Below, piece by piece: positions 19,125 through 31,294 of a DNA stretch of 64,000 nucleotides. The notes below the pieces were generated by a model. The model worked only from the letters and a program-made list of their open reading frames with translations, was not told where the DNA came from and did not search any database. This DNA comes from Rhabditoides inermis (taxonomy: Eukaryota > Nematoda > Chromadorea > Rhabditida > Rhabditidae). Both the position numbers and the translations under genes were made by a program. The stretch's first letter is position 1, and each line of letters opens with the position of its first letter. The stretch lies in assembly GCA_963966185.1 (NCBI GenBank), contig CAWZYM010000206.1, positions 207,001 to 271,000 on the forward strand, in the 5' to 3' direction.

Positions 19125-22100
19125 GACTAAAACGAAGCTGCTGAACATTTTAGAAAGGGTCACTCTTCTTACAAATTTCAACTTTTCCTTTTAGTTGCTC
19201 ATTCTAGCTGATTACGATGTCTGTCGTCGATGTAGAGAGACGAAATTCGATGAGAGACGAGACAGTCATACACAGTCTGGACAGACTGAAAAGATGCTTC
19301 TGAAGGTTTAAAAAGGGTCACTCTTTATACAAACTTCAACTTTTCGTTTTAGTTGCTCATTCTAGCTGATTACGATGTCTGTCATCGGTGCAGAGAGACG
19401 AGATTCGATGAGAGACGAGACAGTCATATACAGTCTGTACAGACTGAAAAGATGCTGCTGAAAATTTAAAAAAGGGTCACTCTTCATACAAATTTCAACT
19501 TTTCGTTTAAGTCGCTCATTTTAGCTGATTGCGATGTCTGTCGTCGGTGTAAAGAGACGAGATTCGATGAGAGACGAGACAGTCATACACAGTCTGGACA
19601 GACTAAAACGGTGTTGCTGAACAATTTAGAAAGGGCCACTCTTCATACAAATTTCAACTTTTCCTTTTAGTCGTCCATTCTAGCTGATTGCGATGTCTGT
19701 CGTCGGTGTAGAGAGACGAGATTCGATGAGAGACGAGACAGTCATACACAGTCTGGACAGACTGAAAAGATGCTGCTGAAGATTTAAAAAAAGGGTCACT
19801 CTTTGAACAAATTTCAACTTTTCCTTTTAGTCGCTGATTCTATCTGATTGCGATGTCTGTCGTCGGTGTAGAGAGACGAGATTCGATGAGAGACGAGACA
19901 GTCATACACAGTTTGGACAGACTAAAACGGTGCTGCTGAACATTTCAGAAAGGGCCACTCTTCATACAAATTTCAACTTTTCCTTTTAGTCGCTCATTCT
20001 AGCTGATTGCGATGTCTGTCGTCGATGTAGAGAGACAAGATTCGATGAGAGACGAGACAGTCATACACAGTCTGGACAGACTGAAACGGTGCTGCTGAAC
20101 GTTTAAGGAAGGGCCACTCTTCATACAAATTTCAACTTTTCCTTTTAGTCGCTCATTCTAGCTGATTGCGATGTCTGTCGTCGATGTAGAGAGACAAGAT
20201 TCGATGAGAGACGAGACAGTCATACACAGTCTGGGCAGACTGAAACGGTGCTGCTGAACGTTTAAGAAAGGGCCACTCTTCATACAAATTTCAACTTTTC
20301 GTTTTAGTCGCTCATTCTAGCTGATTACGATGTCTGTCGTCGGTGTAGAGAGACGAGATTCGATGAGAGACGAGACAGTCATACACAGTCTGGACAGACT
20401 AAAACGGTGCTGCTGAACATTTTAGAAAGGGTCACTCTTTATACAAATTTCAACTTTTCCTTTTAGTCGCTCATTCTAGCTGATTGCGATGTCTGTCGTC
20501 GGTGTAGAGAGACGAGATTCGATGAGAGACGAGACGGTCATACACAGTCTGGACAGACTAAAGCGGTGTTGCTGAACATTTTAGAAAGAGCCACTCTTCA
20601 TACAAGTTTCAACTTTTCGTTTTAGTCGCTCATTCTAGCTGATTACGATGTCTGTCGTCGGTGTAGAGAGACGAGATTCGATGAGAGACGAGACAGTCAT
20701 ACACAGTCTGGACAGACTAAAACGAAGCTGCTGAACATTTTAGAAAGGGTCACTCTTTATACAAATTTCAACTTTTCGTTTTAGTCGCTCATTCTAGCTG
20801 ATTACGATGTCTGTCATCGGTGCAGAGAGACGAGATTCGATGAGAGACGAGACAGTCATATACAGTCTGTACAGACTGAAAAGATGCTGCTGAAAATTTA
20901 AAAAAGGGTCACTCTTCATACAAATTTCAACTTTTCGTTTAAGTCGCTCATTTTAGCTGATTGCGATGTCTGTCGTCGGTGTAAAGAGACGAGATTCGAT
21001 GAGAGACGAGACGGTCATACACAGTCTGGACAGACTAAAGCGGTGTTGCTGAACATTTTAGAAAGGGTCACTCTTCTTACAAATTTCAACTTTTCCTTTT
21101 AGTTGCTCATTCTAGCTGATTACGATGTCTGTCGTCGATGTAGAGAGACGAAATTCGATGAGAGACGAGACAGTCATACACAGTCTGGACAGACTGAAAA
21201 GATGCTTCTGAAGGTTTAAAAAGGGTCACTCTTTATACAAACTTCAACTTTTCGTTTTAGTTGCTCATTCTAGCTGATTACGATGTCTGTCATCGGTGCA
21301 GAGAGACGAGATTCGATGAGAGACGAGACAGTCATATACAGTCTGTACAGACTGAAAAGATGCTGCTGAAAATTTAAAAAAGGGTCACTCTTCATACAAA
21401 TTTCAACTTTTCGTTTAAGTCGCTCATTTTAGCTGATTGCGATGTCTGTCGTCGGTGTAAAGAGACGAGATTCGATGAGAGACGAGACAGTCATACACAG
21501 TCTGGACAGACTAAAACGGTGTTGCTGAACAATTTAGAAAGGGCCACTCTTCATACAAATTTCAACTTTTCCTTTTAGTCGTCCATTCTAGCTGATTGCG
21601 ATGTCTGTCGTCGGTGTAGAGAGACGAGATTCGATGAGAGACGAGACAGTCATACACAGTCTGGACAGACTGAAAAGATGCTGCTGAAGATTTAAAAAAA
21701 GGGTCACTCTTTGAACAAATTTCAACTTTTCCTTTTAGTCGCTGATTCTATCTGATTGCGATGTCTGTCGTCGGTGTAGAGAGACGAGATTCGATGAGAG
21801 ACGAGACAGTCATACACAGTTTGGACAGACTAAAACGGTGCTGCTGAACATTTCAGAAAGGGCCACTCTTCATACAAATTTCAACTTTTCCTTTTAGTCG
21901 CTCATTCTAGCTGATTGCGATGTCTGTCGTCGATTTTGAGAGACAAGATTCGATGAGAGACGAGACAGTCATACACAGTCTGGACAGACTGAAACGGTGC
22001 TGCTGAACGTTTAAGGAAGGGCCACTCTTCATACAAATTTCAACTTTTCCTTTTAGTCGCTCATTCTAGCTGATTGCGATGTCTGTCGTCGATGTAGAGA

Positions 22101-22400
22101 GACAAGATTCGATGAGAGACGAGACAGTCATACACAGTCTGGGCAGACTGAAACGGTGCTGCTGAACGTTTAAGAAAGGGCCACTCTTCATACAAATTTC
22201 AACTTTTCGTTTTAGTCGCTCATTCTAGCTGATTACGATGTCTGTCGTCGGTGTAGAGAGACGAGATTCGATGAGAGACGAGACAGTCATACACAGTCTG
22301 GACAGACTAAAACGGTGCTGCTGAACATTTTAGAAAGGGTCACTCTTTATACAAATTTCAACTTTTCCTTTTAGTCGCTCATTCTAGCTGATTGCGATGT
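19125..22400. repeat. Satellite block duplicated at 41630-44905
   Basis: The order of monomer variants is the same in both places, with an offset of about 22,505 bp. The order includes cttcttac, gcttctgaagg, tctgtacagactg, gttgctgaacaattt, agtttggac, gtttaaggaag, tctgggcagac and gacggtcat. The match ends near 22400, where the first copy has a short deletion (ggtgtgacgag). Confidence 0.8.
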
Positions 22401-22599
22401 CTGTCGTCGGTGTGACGAGATTCGATGAGAGACGAGACAGTCATACACAGTCTGGACAGACTAAAACGATGCTGGTGAACATTTTAGAAAGGGTCACTCT
22501 TTATACAAATTTCAACTTTTCGTTTTAGTCGCTGATTCTATCTGATTGCGATGTCTGTCGTCGGTGTAGAGAGACGAGATTCGATGAGAGACGAGACAG

Positions 22600-25543
22600 T
22601 CATACACAGTCTGGACAGACTAAAGCGGTGCTGGTGAACATTTTAGAGAGGGTCACTCTTTATTGTAGAGAGACGAGATTCGATGAGAGACGAGACAGTC
22701 ATATACAGTCTGTTTAGACTGAAAAGATGCTGCTGCAAATTTAAAAAAGGGTCACTCTTCATACAAATTTCAACTTTTCCTTTTAGTCGTTCATTCTAGC
22801 TGATTGCGATGTCTGTCGTCGGTGTAGAGAGACGAGACTCGATGAGAGACGAGACAGTCATACACAGTCTGGACAGACTAAAGCGGTGCTGGTGAACATT
22901 TTAGAGAGGGTCACTCTTTATACAAATTTCAACTTTTCCTTTTAGTCGCTCATTCTAGCTGATTGCGATGTCTGTCGTCGATGTAGAGAGACGAGATTCG
23001 ATGAGACGAGACAGTCATACACAGTCTGGACAGACTAAAACGATGCTGCTAAACATTTTAGAAAGGGTCACTCTTTATACAAATTTCAACTTTTCCTTTT
23101 AGTGGCTCATTCTAGCTGATTGCGATGTCTGTCAACGGTGTAGAGAGACGAGATTCGATGAGAGACGAGACAGTCATACACAGTCTGGACAGACTAAAAC
23201 GATGCTGGTGAACATTTTAGAAAGGGTCACTCTTTATACAAATTTCAACTTTTCGTTTTAGTCGCTGATTCTATCTGATTGCGATGTCTGTCGTCGGTGC
23301 AGAGAGACGAAATTCGATGAGAGACGAGACAGTCATACACAGTCTGGACAGACTGAAAAGATGCTGCTGAAGATTTGAAAGAAGGGTCACTCTTTAAACA
23401 AATTTCAACTTTTCCTTTTAGTCGCTGATTCTATCTGAGTGCGATGTCTGTCGTCGGTGTAGAGACGAGATTCGATGAGAGACGAGACAGTCATACACAG
23501 TCTGGACAGACTGAAAAGATGCTGCTGAAGATTTGAAAAAAGGGTCACTCTTTAGACAAATTTCAACTTTTCCTTTTAGTCGCTGATTCTATCTGATTGC
23601 GATGTCTGTCGTCGGTGTAGAGAGACGAGATTCGATGAGAGACGAGACAGTCATACACAGTCTGGACAGACTAAAACGGTGCTGCTGAACATTTTAGAAA
23701 GGGCCACTCTTCATACAAATTTCAACTTTTCCTTTTAGTCGCTCATTCTAGCTGATTGCGATGTCTGTCGTCGATGTAGAGAGACAAGATTCGATGAGAG
23801 ACGAGACAGTCATACACAGTCTGGACAGACTGAAACGGTGCTGCTGAACATTTAAGAAAGAGCCACTCTTCATAAAAATTTCAACTTTTCGTTTAAGTCG
23901 CTCATTCTAGCTGATTACGATGTCTGTCGTCAGTGTAGAGAGACAAGATTCGATGAGAGACGAGACAGTCATACACAGTCTGGACAGACTGAAACGGTGC
24001 TGCTGAACATTTAAAAAAGGGCCACTCTTCATATAAATTTCAACTTTTCGTTTTAGTCGCTCATTCTAGCTGATTGCGATGTCTGTCGTCGATGTAGAGA
24101 GACGAGATTCGATGAGAGACGAGACAGTCATACACAGTCTGGACAGACTGAAACGGTGCTGCTGAACATTTTAGAAAGGGTCACTCTTCATACAAATTTC
24201 AACTTTTCGTTTTAGTCGCTCATTCTAGCTGATTGCGATGTCTGTCGTCGGTGTAAAGAGACGAGATTCGATGAGAGACGAGACAGTCATACACAGTCTG
24301 GACAGACTAAAACGATGCTGCTGAACATTTTAGAAAGGGTCACTCTTCATACAAATTTCAACTTTTCGTTTTAGTCGCTCATTCTAGCTGATTGCGATGT
24401 CTGTCGTCGGTGTAGAGAGACGAGATTCGATGAGAGACGAGACAGTAATACACAGTCTGGACAGACTAAAACGGTGCTGGTAAACATTTTAGAAAGGGTC
24501 ACTCTTTATACAAATTTCAACTTTTCCTTTTAGTCGCTCATTCTAGCTGATTGCGATGTCTGTCGTCGGTGTAAAGAGACGAGATTCGATGAGAGACGAG
24601 ACAGTCATACACAGTCTGGACAGACTAAAACGATGCTGCTGAACATTTTAGAAAGGGTCACTCTTCATACAAATTTCAACTTTTCGTTTTAGTCGCTCAT
24701 TCTAGCTGATTGCGATGTCTGTCGTCGGTGTAGAGAGACGAGATTCGATGAGAGACGAGACAGTAATACACAGTCTGGACAGACTAAAACGGTGCTGCTG
24801 AACATTTTAGAAAGGGCCACTCTTCATACAAATTTCAACTTTTCGTTTAAGTCGCTCATTCTAGCTGATTACGATGTCTGTCGTCAGTGTAGAGAGACAA
24901 GATTCGATGAGAGACGAGACAGTCATACACAGTCTGGACAGACTAAAACGGTGCTGGTAAACATTTTAGAAAGGGTCACTCTTTATACAAATTTCAACTT
25001 TTCCTTTTAGTCGCTCATTCTAGCTGATTACAATGTCTGTCGTCAGTGTAGAGAGACGAGATTCGATGAGAGACGAGACAGTCATATACAGTCTGTTTAG
25101 ACTGAAAAGATGCTGCTGAAAATTTAAAAAAGGGTCACTCTTTATACAAATTTCAACTTTTCGTTTTAGTCGCTCATTCTAGCTGATTACGATGTCTGTC
25201 GTCAGTGTAGAGAGACGAGATTCGATGAGAGACGAGACAGTCATACACAGTCTGGACAGACTAAAACGGTGCTGGTGAACATTTTAAAAAGGGTCACTCT
25301 TTATACAAATTTCAACTTTTCGTTTTAGTCGCTCATTCTAGCTGATTACAATGTCTGTCGTCGATGTAGAGAGACGAGATTCGATGAGAGACGAGACAGT
25401 CATACACAGTCTGGACAGACTAAAACGAATCTGCTGAACATTTTAGAAAGGTTCACTCTTTATACAAATTTCAACTTTTCGTTTTAGTCGCTCATTCTTG
25501 CTGATTACGATGTCTGTCGTCAGTGTAGAGAGACGAGATTCGA
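22600..25543. repeat. Satellite block duplicated at 51780-54569
   Basis: Both copies hold the same truncated monomer (ctctttattgtagagag at about 22656 and 51840), which lost about 90 bp, followed by the same series of variants. The offset is 29,184 bp at the left and 29,026 bp at the inserted element, so the second copy lacks one monomer. Confidence 0.8.
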
Positions 25544-26268
25544 TTATCTTTCAAAAGTACTTCCAAGTAAAAGTAGTTGGTTTGTACTGTTGTCTCAGTT
25601 GAGCAAAAGGACTGACATGTTTTCAATGGAGACATGTGCCAACAGGCTCTCTCTCTCTCATACCAGTGCAAAGCGGCCATATTATAATGAACGCGTTTAC
25701 AAAGTTATGCAGTTATTATCTAAAAACACAACTTCTGTTGTAACATAACACGTCGAATAATGCTGAGAGCCTGTTTGCACATGTCTCCATTGAAAACATG
25801 TCAGTCCTTTTGCTCAACTGAGACAACAGTACAAACCAACTACTTTTACTTGGAAGTACTTTTGAAAGATAATATCTGTCCTTTTCTTAAGTTTTGTTTC
25901 ACAAAATTATATTTTCAAACACGTTCGCGATTCGCTGCGAGGATACCGACGCGCACCCGCTATTCGCCTCTCTCTCTCACTCACACACAGAGGGGGCGGG
26001 GCGAAAGCGATTGTCCGACGCCCGCCCGCCCGCCCGACACCAATCTCAATCCGCACTCGAATGCGGACTCTCCGTATCTCGCTTCAAATTCAATCAAACT
26101 CAATACAACTTTCTATAACTCTATCGAATAGAGATGTGAATGCAATGTAACAGTGGAAATCACTTCAAAATGAGGAAAAGTGCTTCATCCGGGAAAAGTC
26201 GTTTTTGAGCATTCTAGCGCGCGGGGACATCCAGTACAAACGAGAGGGCGCTGGCGCGCCCTCTCTAA
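25544..26268 (+). mobile_element. Composite Helitron-like insertion, array copy 1 (725 bp)
   Basis: The satellite is interrupted exactly between A and T of gattcgatgagag. The element starts TTATCTTTCAAAAG and ends with the hairpin GAGAGGGCGC-TGGC-GCGCCCTCTC and TAA, with no target duplication and no satellite lost. Inside are palindromic module B (25544-25872), a GC-rich block (25873 to about 26114) and the 153-bp hairpin module. A 123-codon open frame spans it in every copy but is composed of simple and inverted-repeat sequence and is not convincing as a gene. Confidence 0.75.
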
Positions 26269-27899
26269 TGAGAGACGAGACAGTCATACACAGTCTGGAC
26301 AGACTGAAACGGTGCTGCTAAACATTTAAAAAAGGGCCACTCTTCATACAAATTTCAACTTTTCCTTTTAGTCGTTCATTCTAGATGATTGCGATGTCTG
26401 TCGTCGATGTAGAGAGACAAGATTCGATGAGAAACGAGACAGTCATATACAGTCTGTTTAGACTGAAAAGATGCTGCTGAAAATTTAAAAAAGGGTCACT
26501 CTTTATACAAATTTCAACTTTTCCTTTTAGTCGTTCATTCTAGCTGATTGCGATGTCTGTCGTCGATGTAGAGAGACGAGATTCGATGAGAGACGAGACA
26601 GTCATATACAGTCTGTTTAGACTGAAAAGATGCTGCTGAAAATTTAAAAAAGGGTCACTCTTCATACAAATTTCAACTTTTCCTTTTAGTCGTTCATTCT
26701 AGCTGATTGCGATGTCTGTCGTCGGTGTAGAGAGACGAGACTCGATGAGAGACGAGACAGTCATACACAGTCTGGACAGACTAAAGCGGTGCTGGTGAAC
26801 ATTTTAGAGAGGGTCACTCTTTATACAAATTTCAACTTTTCCTTTTAGTCGCTCATTCTAGCTGATTGCGATGTCTGTCGTCAGTGCAGAGAGACGAGAT
26901 TCGATGAGAGACGAGACAGTCATACACAGTCTGGACAGACTAAAACGATGCTGGTGAACATTTTAGAAAGGGTCACTCTTTATACAAATTTCAACTTTTC
27001 GTTTTAGTCGCTGATTCTATCTGATTGCGATGTCTGTCAACGGTGTAGAGAGACGAGATTCGATGAGAGACGAGACAGTCATACACAGTCTGGACAGACT
27101 AAAACGATGCTGGTGAACATTTTAGAAAGGGTCACTCTTTATACAAATTTCAACTTTTCGTTTTAGTCGCTGATTCTATCTGATTGCGATGTCTGTCGTC
27201 GGTGCAGAGAGACGAAATTCGATGAGAGACGAGACAGTCATACACAGTCTGGACAGACTGAAAAGATGCTGCTGAAGATTTGAAAGAAGGGTCACTCTTT
27301 AAACAAATTTCAACTTTTCCTTTTAGTCGCTGATTCTATCTGATTGCGATGTCTGTCGTCGGTGTAGAGAGACGAGATTCGATGAGAGACGAGACAGTCA
27401 TACACAGTCTGGACAGACTGAAAAGATGCTGCTGAAGATTTGAAAAAAGGGTCACTCTTTAGACAAATTTCAACTTTTCCTTTTAGTCGCTGATTCTATC
27501 TGATTGCGATGTCTGTCGTCGGTGTAGAGAGACGAGATTCGATGAGAGACGAGACAGTCATACACAGTCTGGACAGACTAAAACGGTGCTGCTGAACATT
27601 TTAGAAAGGGCCACTCTTCATACAAATTTCAACTTTTCCTTTTAGTCGCTCATTCTAGCTGATTGCGATGTCTGTCGTCGATGTAGAGAGACAAGATTCG
27701 ATGAGAGACGAGACAGTCATACACAGTCTGGACAGACTGAAACGGTGCTGCTGAACATTTAAGAAAGAGCCACTCTTCATAAAAATTTCAACTTTTCGTT
27801 TAAGTCGCTCATTCTAGCTGATTACGATGTCTGTCGTCAGTGTAGAGAGACAAGATTCGATGAGAGACGAGACAGTCATACACAGTCTGGACAGACTGA

Positions 27900-30565
27900 A
27901 ACGGTGCTGCTGAACATTTAAAAAAGGGCCACTCTTCATATAAATTTCAACTTTTCGTTTTAGTCGCTCATTCTAGCTGATTGCGATGTCTGTCGTCGAT
28001 GTAGAGAGACGAGATTCGATGAGAGACGAGACAGTCATACACAGTCTGGACAGACTGAAACGGTGCTGCTGAACATTTTAGAAAGGGTCACTCTTTATAC
28101 AAATTTCAACTTTTCCTTTTAGTCGCTCATTCTAGCTGATTGCGATGTCTGTCGTCAGTGCAGAGAGACGAGATTCGATGAGAGACGAGACAGTAATACA
28201 CAGTCTGGACAGACTAAAACGGTGCTGGTAAACATTTTAGAAAGGGTCACTCTTTATACAAATTTCAACTTTTCCTTTTAGTCGCTCATTCTAGCTGATT
28301 GCGATGTCTGTCGTCGGTGTAAAGAGACGAGATTCGATGAGAGACGAGACAGTCATACACAGTCTGGACAGACTAAAACGATGCTGCTGAACATTTTAGA
28401 AAGGGTCACTCTTTATACAAATTTCAACTTTTCGTTTTAGTCGCTGATTCTATCTGATTGCGATGTCTGTCGTCGGTGCAGAGAGACGAAATTCGATGAG
28501 AGACGAGACAGTCATACACAGTCTGGACAGACTGAAAAGATGCTGCTGAAGATTTGAAAGAAGGGTCACTCTTTAAACAAATTTCAACTTTTCCTTTTAG
28601 TCGCTGATTCTATCTGATTGCGATGTCTGTCGTCGGTGTAGAGAGACGAGATTCGATGAGAGACGAGACAGTCATACACAGTCTGGACAGACTGAAAAGA
28701 TGCTGCTGAAGATTTGAAAAAAGGGTCACTCTTTAGACAAATTTCAACTTTTCCTTTTAGTCGCTGATTCTATCTGATTGCGATGTCTGTCGTCGGTGTA
28801 GAGAGACGAGATTCGATGAGAGACGAGACAGTCATACACAGTCTGGACAGACTAAAACGGTGCTGCTGAACATTTTAGAAAGGGCCACTCTTCATACAAA
28901 TTTCAACTTTTCCTTTTAGTCGCTCATTCTAGCTGATTGCGATGTCTGTCGTCGATGTAGAGAGACAAGATTCGATGAGAGACGAGACAGTCATACACAG
29001 TCTGGACAGACTGAAACGGTGCTGCTGAACATTTAAGAAAGAGCCACTCTTCATAAAAATTTCAACTTTTCGTTTAAGTCGCTCATTCTAGCTGATTACG
29101 ATGTCTGTCGTCAGTGTAGAGAGACAAGATTCGATGAGAGACGAGACAGTCATACACAGTCTGGACAGACTGAAACGGTGCTGCTGAACATTTAAAAAAG
29201 GGCCACTCTTCATATAAATTTCAACTTTTCGTTTTAGTCGCTCATTCTAGCTGATTGCGATGTCTGTCGTCGGTGTAAAGAGACGAGATTCGATGAGAGA
29301 CGAGACAGTCATACACAGTCTGGACAGACTAAAACGATGCTGCTGAACATTTTAGAAAGGGTCACTCTTCATACAAATTTCAACTTTTCGTTTTAGTCGC
29401 TCATTCTAGCTGATTGCGATGTCTGTCGTCGGTGTAGAGAGACGAGATTCGATGAGAGACGAGACAGTAATACACAGTCTGGACAGACTAAAACGGTGCT
29501 GGTAAACATTTTAGAAAGGGTCACTCTTTATACAAATTTCAACTTTTCCTTTTAGTCGCTCATTCTAGCTGATTGCGATGTCTGTCGTCGGTGTAAAGAG
29601 ACGAGATTCGATGAGAGACGAGACAGTCATACACAGTCTGGACAGACTAAAACGATGCTGCTGAACATTTTAGAAAGGGTCACTCTTCATACAAATTTCA
29701 ACTTTTCGTTTTAGTCGCTCATTCTAGCTGATTGCGATGTCTGTCGTCGGTGTAGAGAGACGAGATTCGATGAGAGACGAGACAGTAATACACAGTCTGG
29801 ACAGACTAAAACGGTGCTGCTGAACATTTTAGAAAGGGCCACTCTTCATACAAATTTCAACTTTTCGTTTAAGTCGCTCATTCTAGCTGATTACGATGTC
29901 TGTCGTCAGTGTAGAGAGACAAGATTCGATGAGAGACGAGACAGTCATACACAGTCTGGACAGACTAAAACGGTGCTGGTAAACATTTTAGAAAGGGTCA
30001 CTCTTTATACAAATTTCAACTTTTCCTTTTAGTCGCTCATTCTAGCTGATTACAATGTCTGTCGTCAGTGTAGAGAGACGAGAATCGATGAGAGACGAGA
30101 CAGTCATATACAGTCTGTTTAGACTGAAAAGATGCTGCTGAAAATTTAAAAAAGGGTCACTCTTTATACAAATTTCAACTTTTCGTTTTAGTCGCTCATT
30201 CTAGCTGATTACGATGTCTGTCGTCAGTGTAGAGAGACGAGATTCGATGAGAGACGAGACAGTCATACACAGTCTGGACAGACTAAAACGGTGCTGGTGA
30301 ACATTTTAAAAAGGGTCACTCTTTATACAAATTTCAACTTTTCGTTTTAGTCGCTCATTCTAGCTGATTACAATGTCTGTCGTCGATGTAGAGAGACGAG
30401 ATTCGATGAGAGACGAGACAGTCATACACAGTCTGGACAGACTAAAACGAATCTGCTGAACATTTTAGAAAGGTTCACTCTTTATACAAATTTCAACTTT
30501 TCGTTTTAGTCGCTCATTCTTGCTGATTACGATGTCTGTCGTCAGTGTAGAGAGACGAGATTCGA
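27900..30565. repeat. Satellite block tandemly duplicated at 31490-34158
   Basis: The segment leading up to element copy 2 recurs before copy 3 at an offset of 3593 bp, with the same succession of variants, including the rare gacgagaatcgatgag just before the element. Confidence 0.75.
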
Positions 30566-31294
30566 TTATCTTTCAAAAGTACTTCCAAGTAAAAGTAGTT
30601 GGTTTGTACTGTTGTCTCAGTTGAGCAAAAGGACTGACATGTTTTCAATGGAGACATGTGCCAACAGGCTCTCTCTCTCTCATACCAGTGCAAAGCGGCC
30701 ATATTATAATGAACGCGTTTACAAAGTTATGCAGTTATTATCTAAAAACACAACTTCTGTTGTAACATAACACGTCGAATAATGCTGAGAGCCTGTTTGC
30801 ACATGTCTCCATTGAAAACATGTCAGTCCTTTTGCTCAACTGAGACAACAGTACAAACCAACTACTTTTACTTGGAAGTACTTTTGAAAGATAATATCTG
30901 TCCTTTTCTTAAGTTTTGTTTCACAAAATTATATTTTCAAACACGTTCGCGATTCGCTGCGAGGATACCGACGCGCACCCGCTATTCGCCTCTCTCTCTC
31001 ACTCACACACAGAGGGGGCGGGGCGAAAGCGATTGTCCGACGCCCGCCCGCCCGCCCGACACCAATCTCAATCCGCACTCGAATGCGGACTCTCCGTATC
31101 TCGCTTCAAATTCAATCAAACTCAATACAACTTTCTATAACTCTATCGAATAGAGATGTGAATGCAATGTAACAGTGGAAATCACTTCAAAATGAGGAAA
31201 AGTGCTTCATCCGGGAAGCTTCATTCGTTTTTGAGCATTCTAGCGCGCGGGGACATCCAGTACAAACGAGAGGGCGCTGGCGCGCCCTCTCTAA
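30566..31294 (+). mobile_element. Composite Helitron-like insertion, array copy 2 (729 bp)
   Basis: The insertion point, flanks and structure are the same as in copy 1. It differs by a small local change (gggaagcttcattcg instead of gggaaaagtcg) in the hairpin module, which accounts for the four extra bases. Confidence 0.75.

Noticed and set aside
24792..25010. 72-codon frame recurring in the satellite (also at 29814, 33407 and 53977)
   Set aside because: It spans less than two monomers of satellite and exists only where monomer variants happen to lack stops.
25760..26131. 123-codon frame repeated in each array insertion (also at 30782, 34375 and 54786)
   Set aside because: It is composed of inverted-repeat arm, (GCCC)n and CT/AC-rich simple sequence, and is copied with the element. 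No family resemblance and no independent sign of selection.
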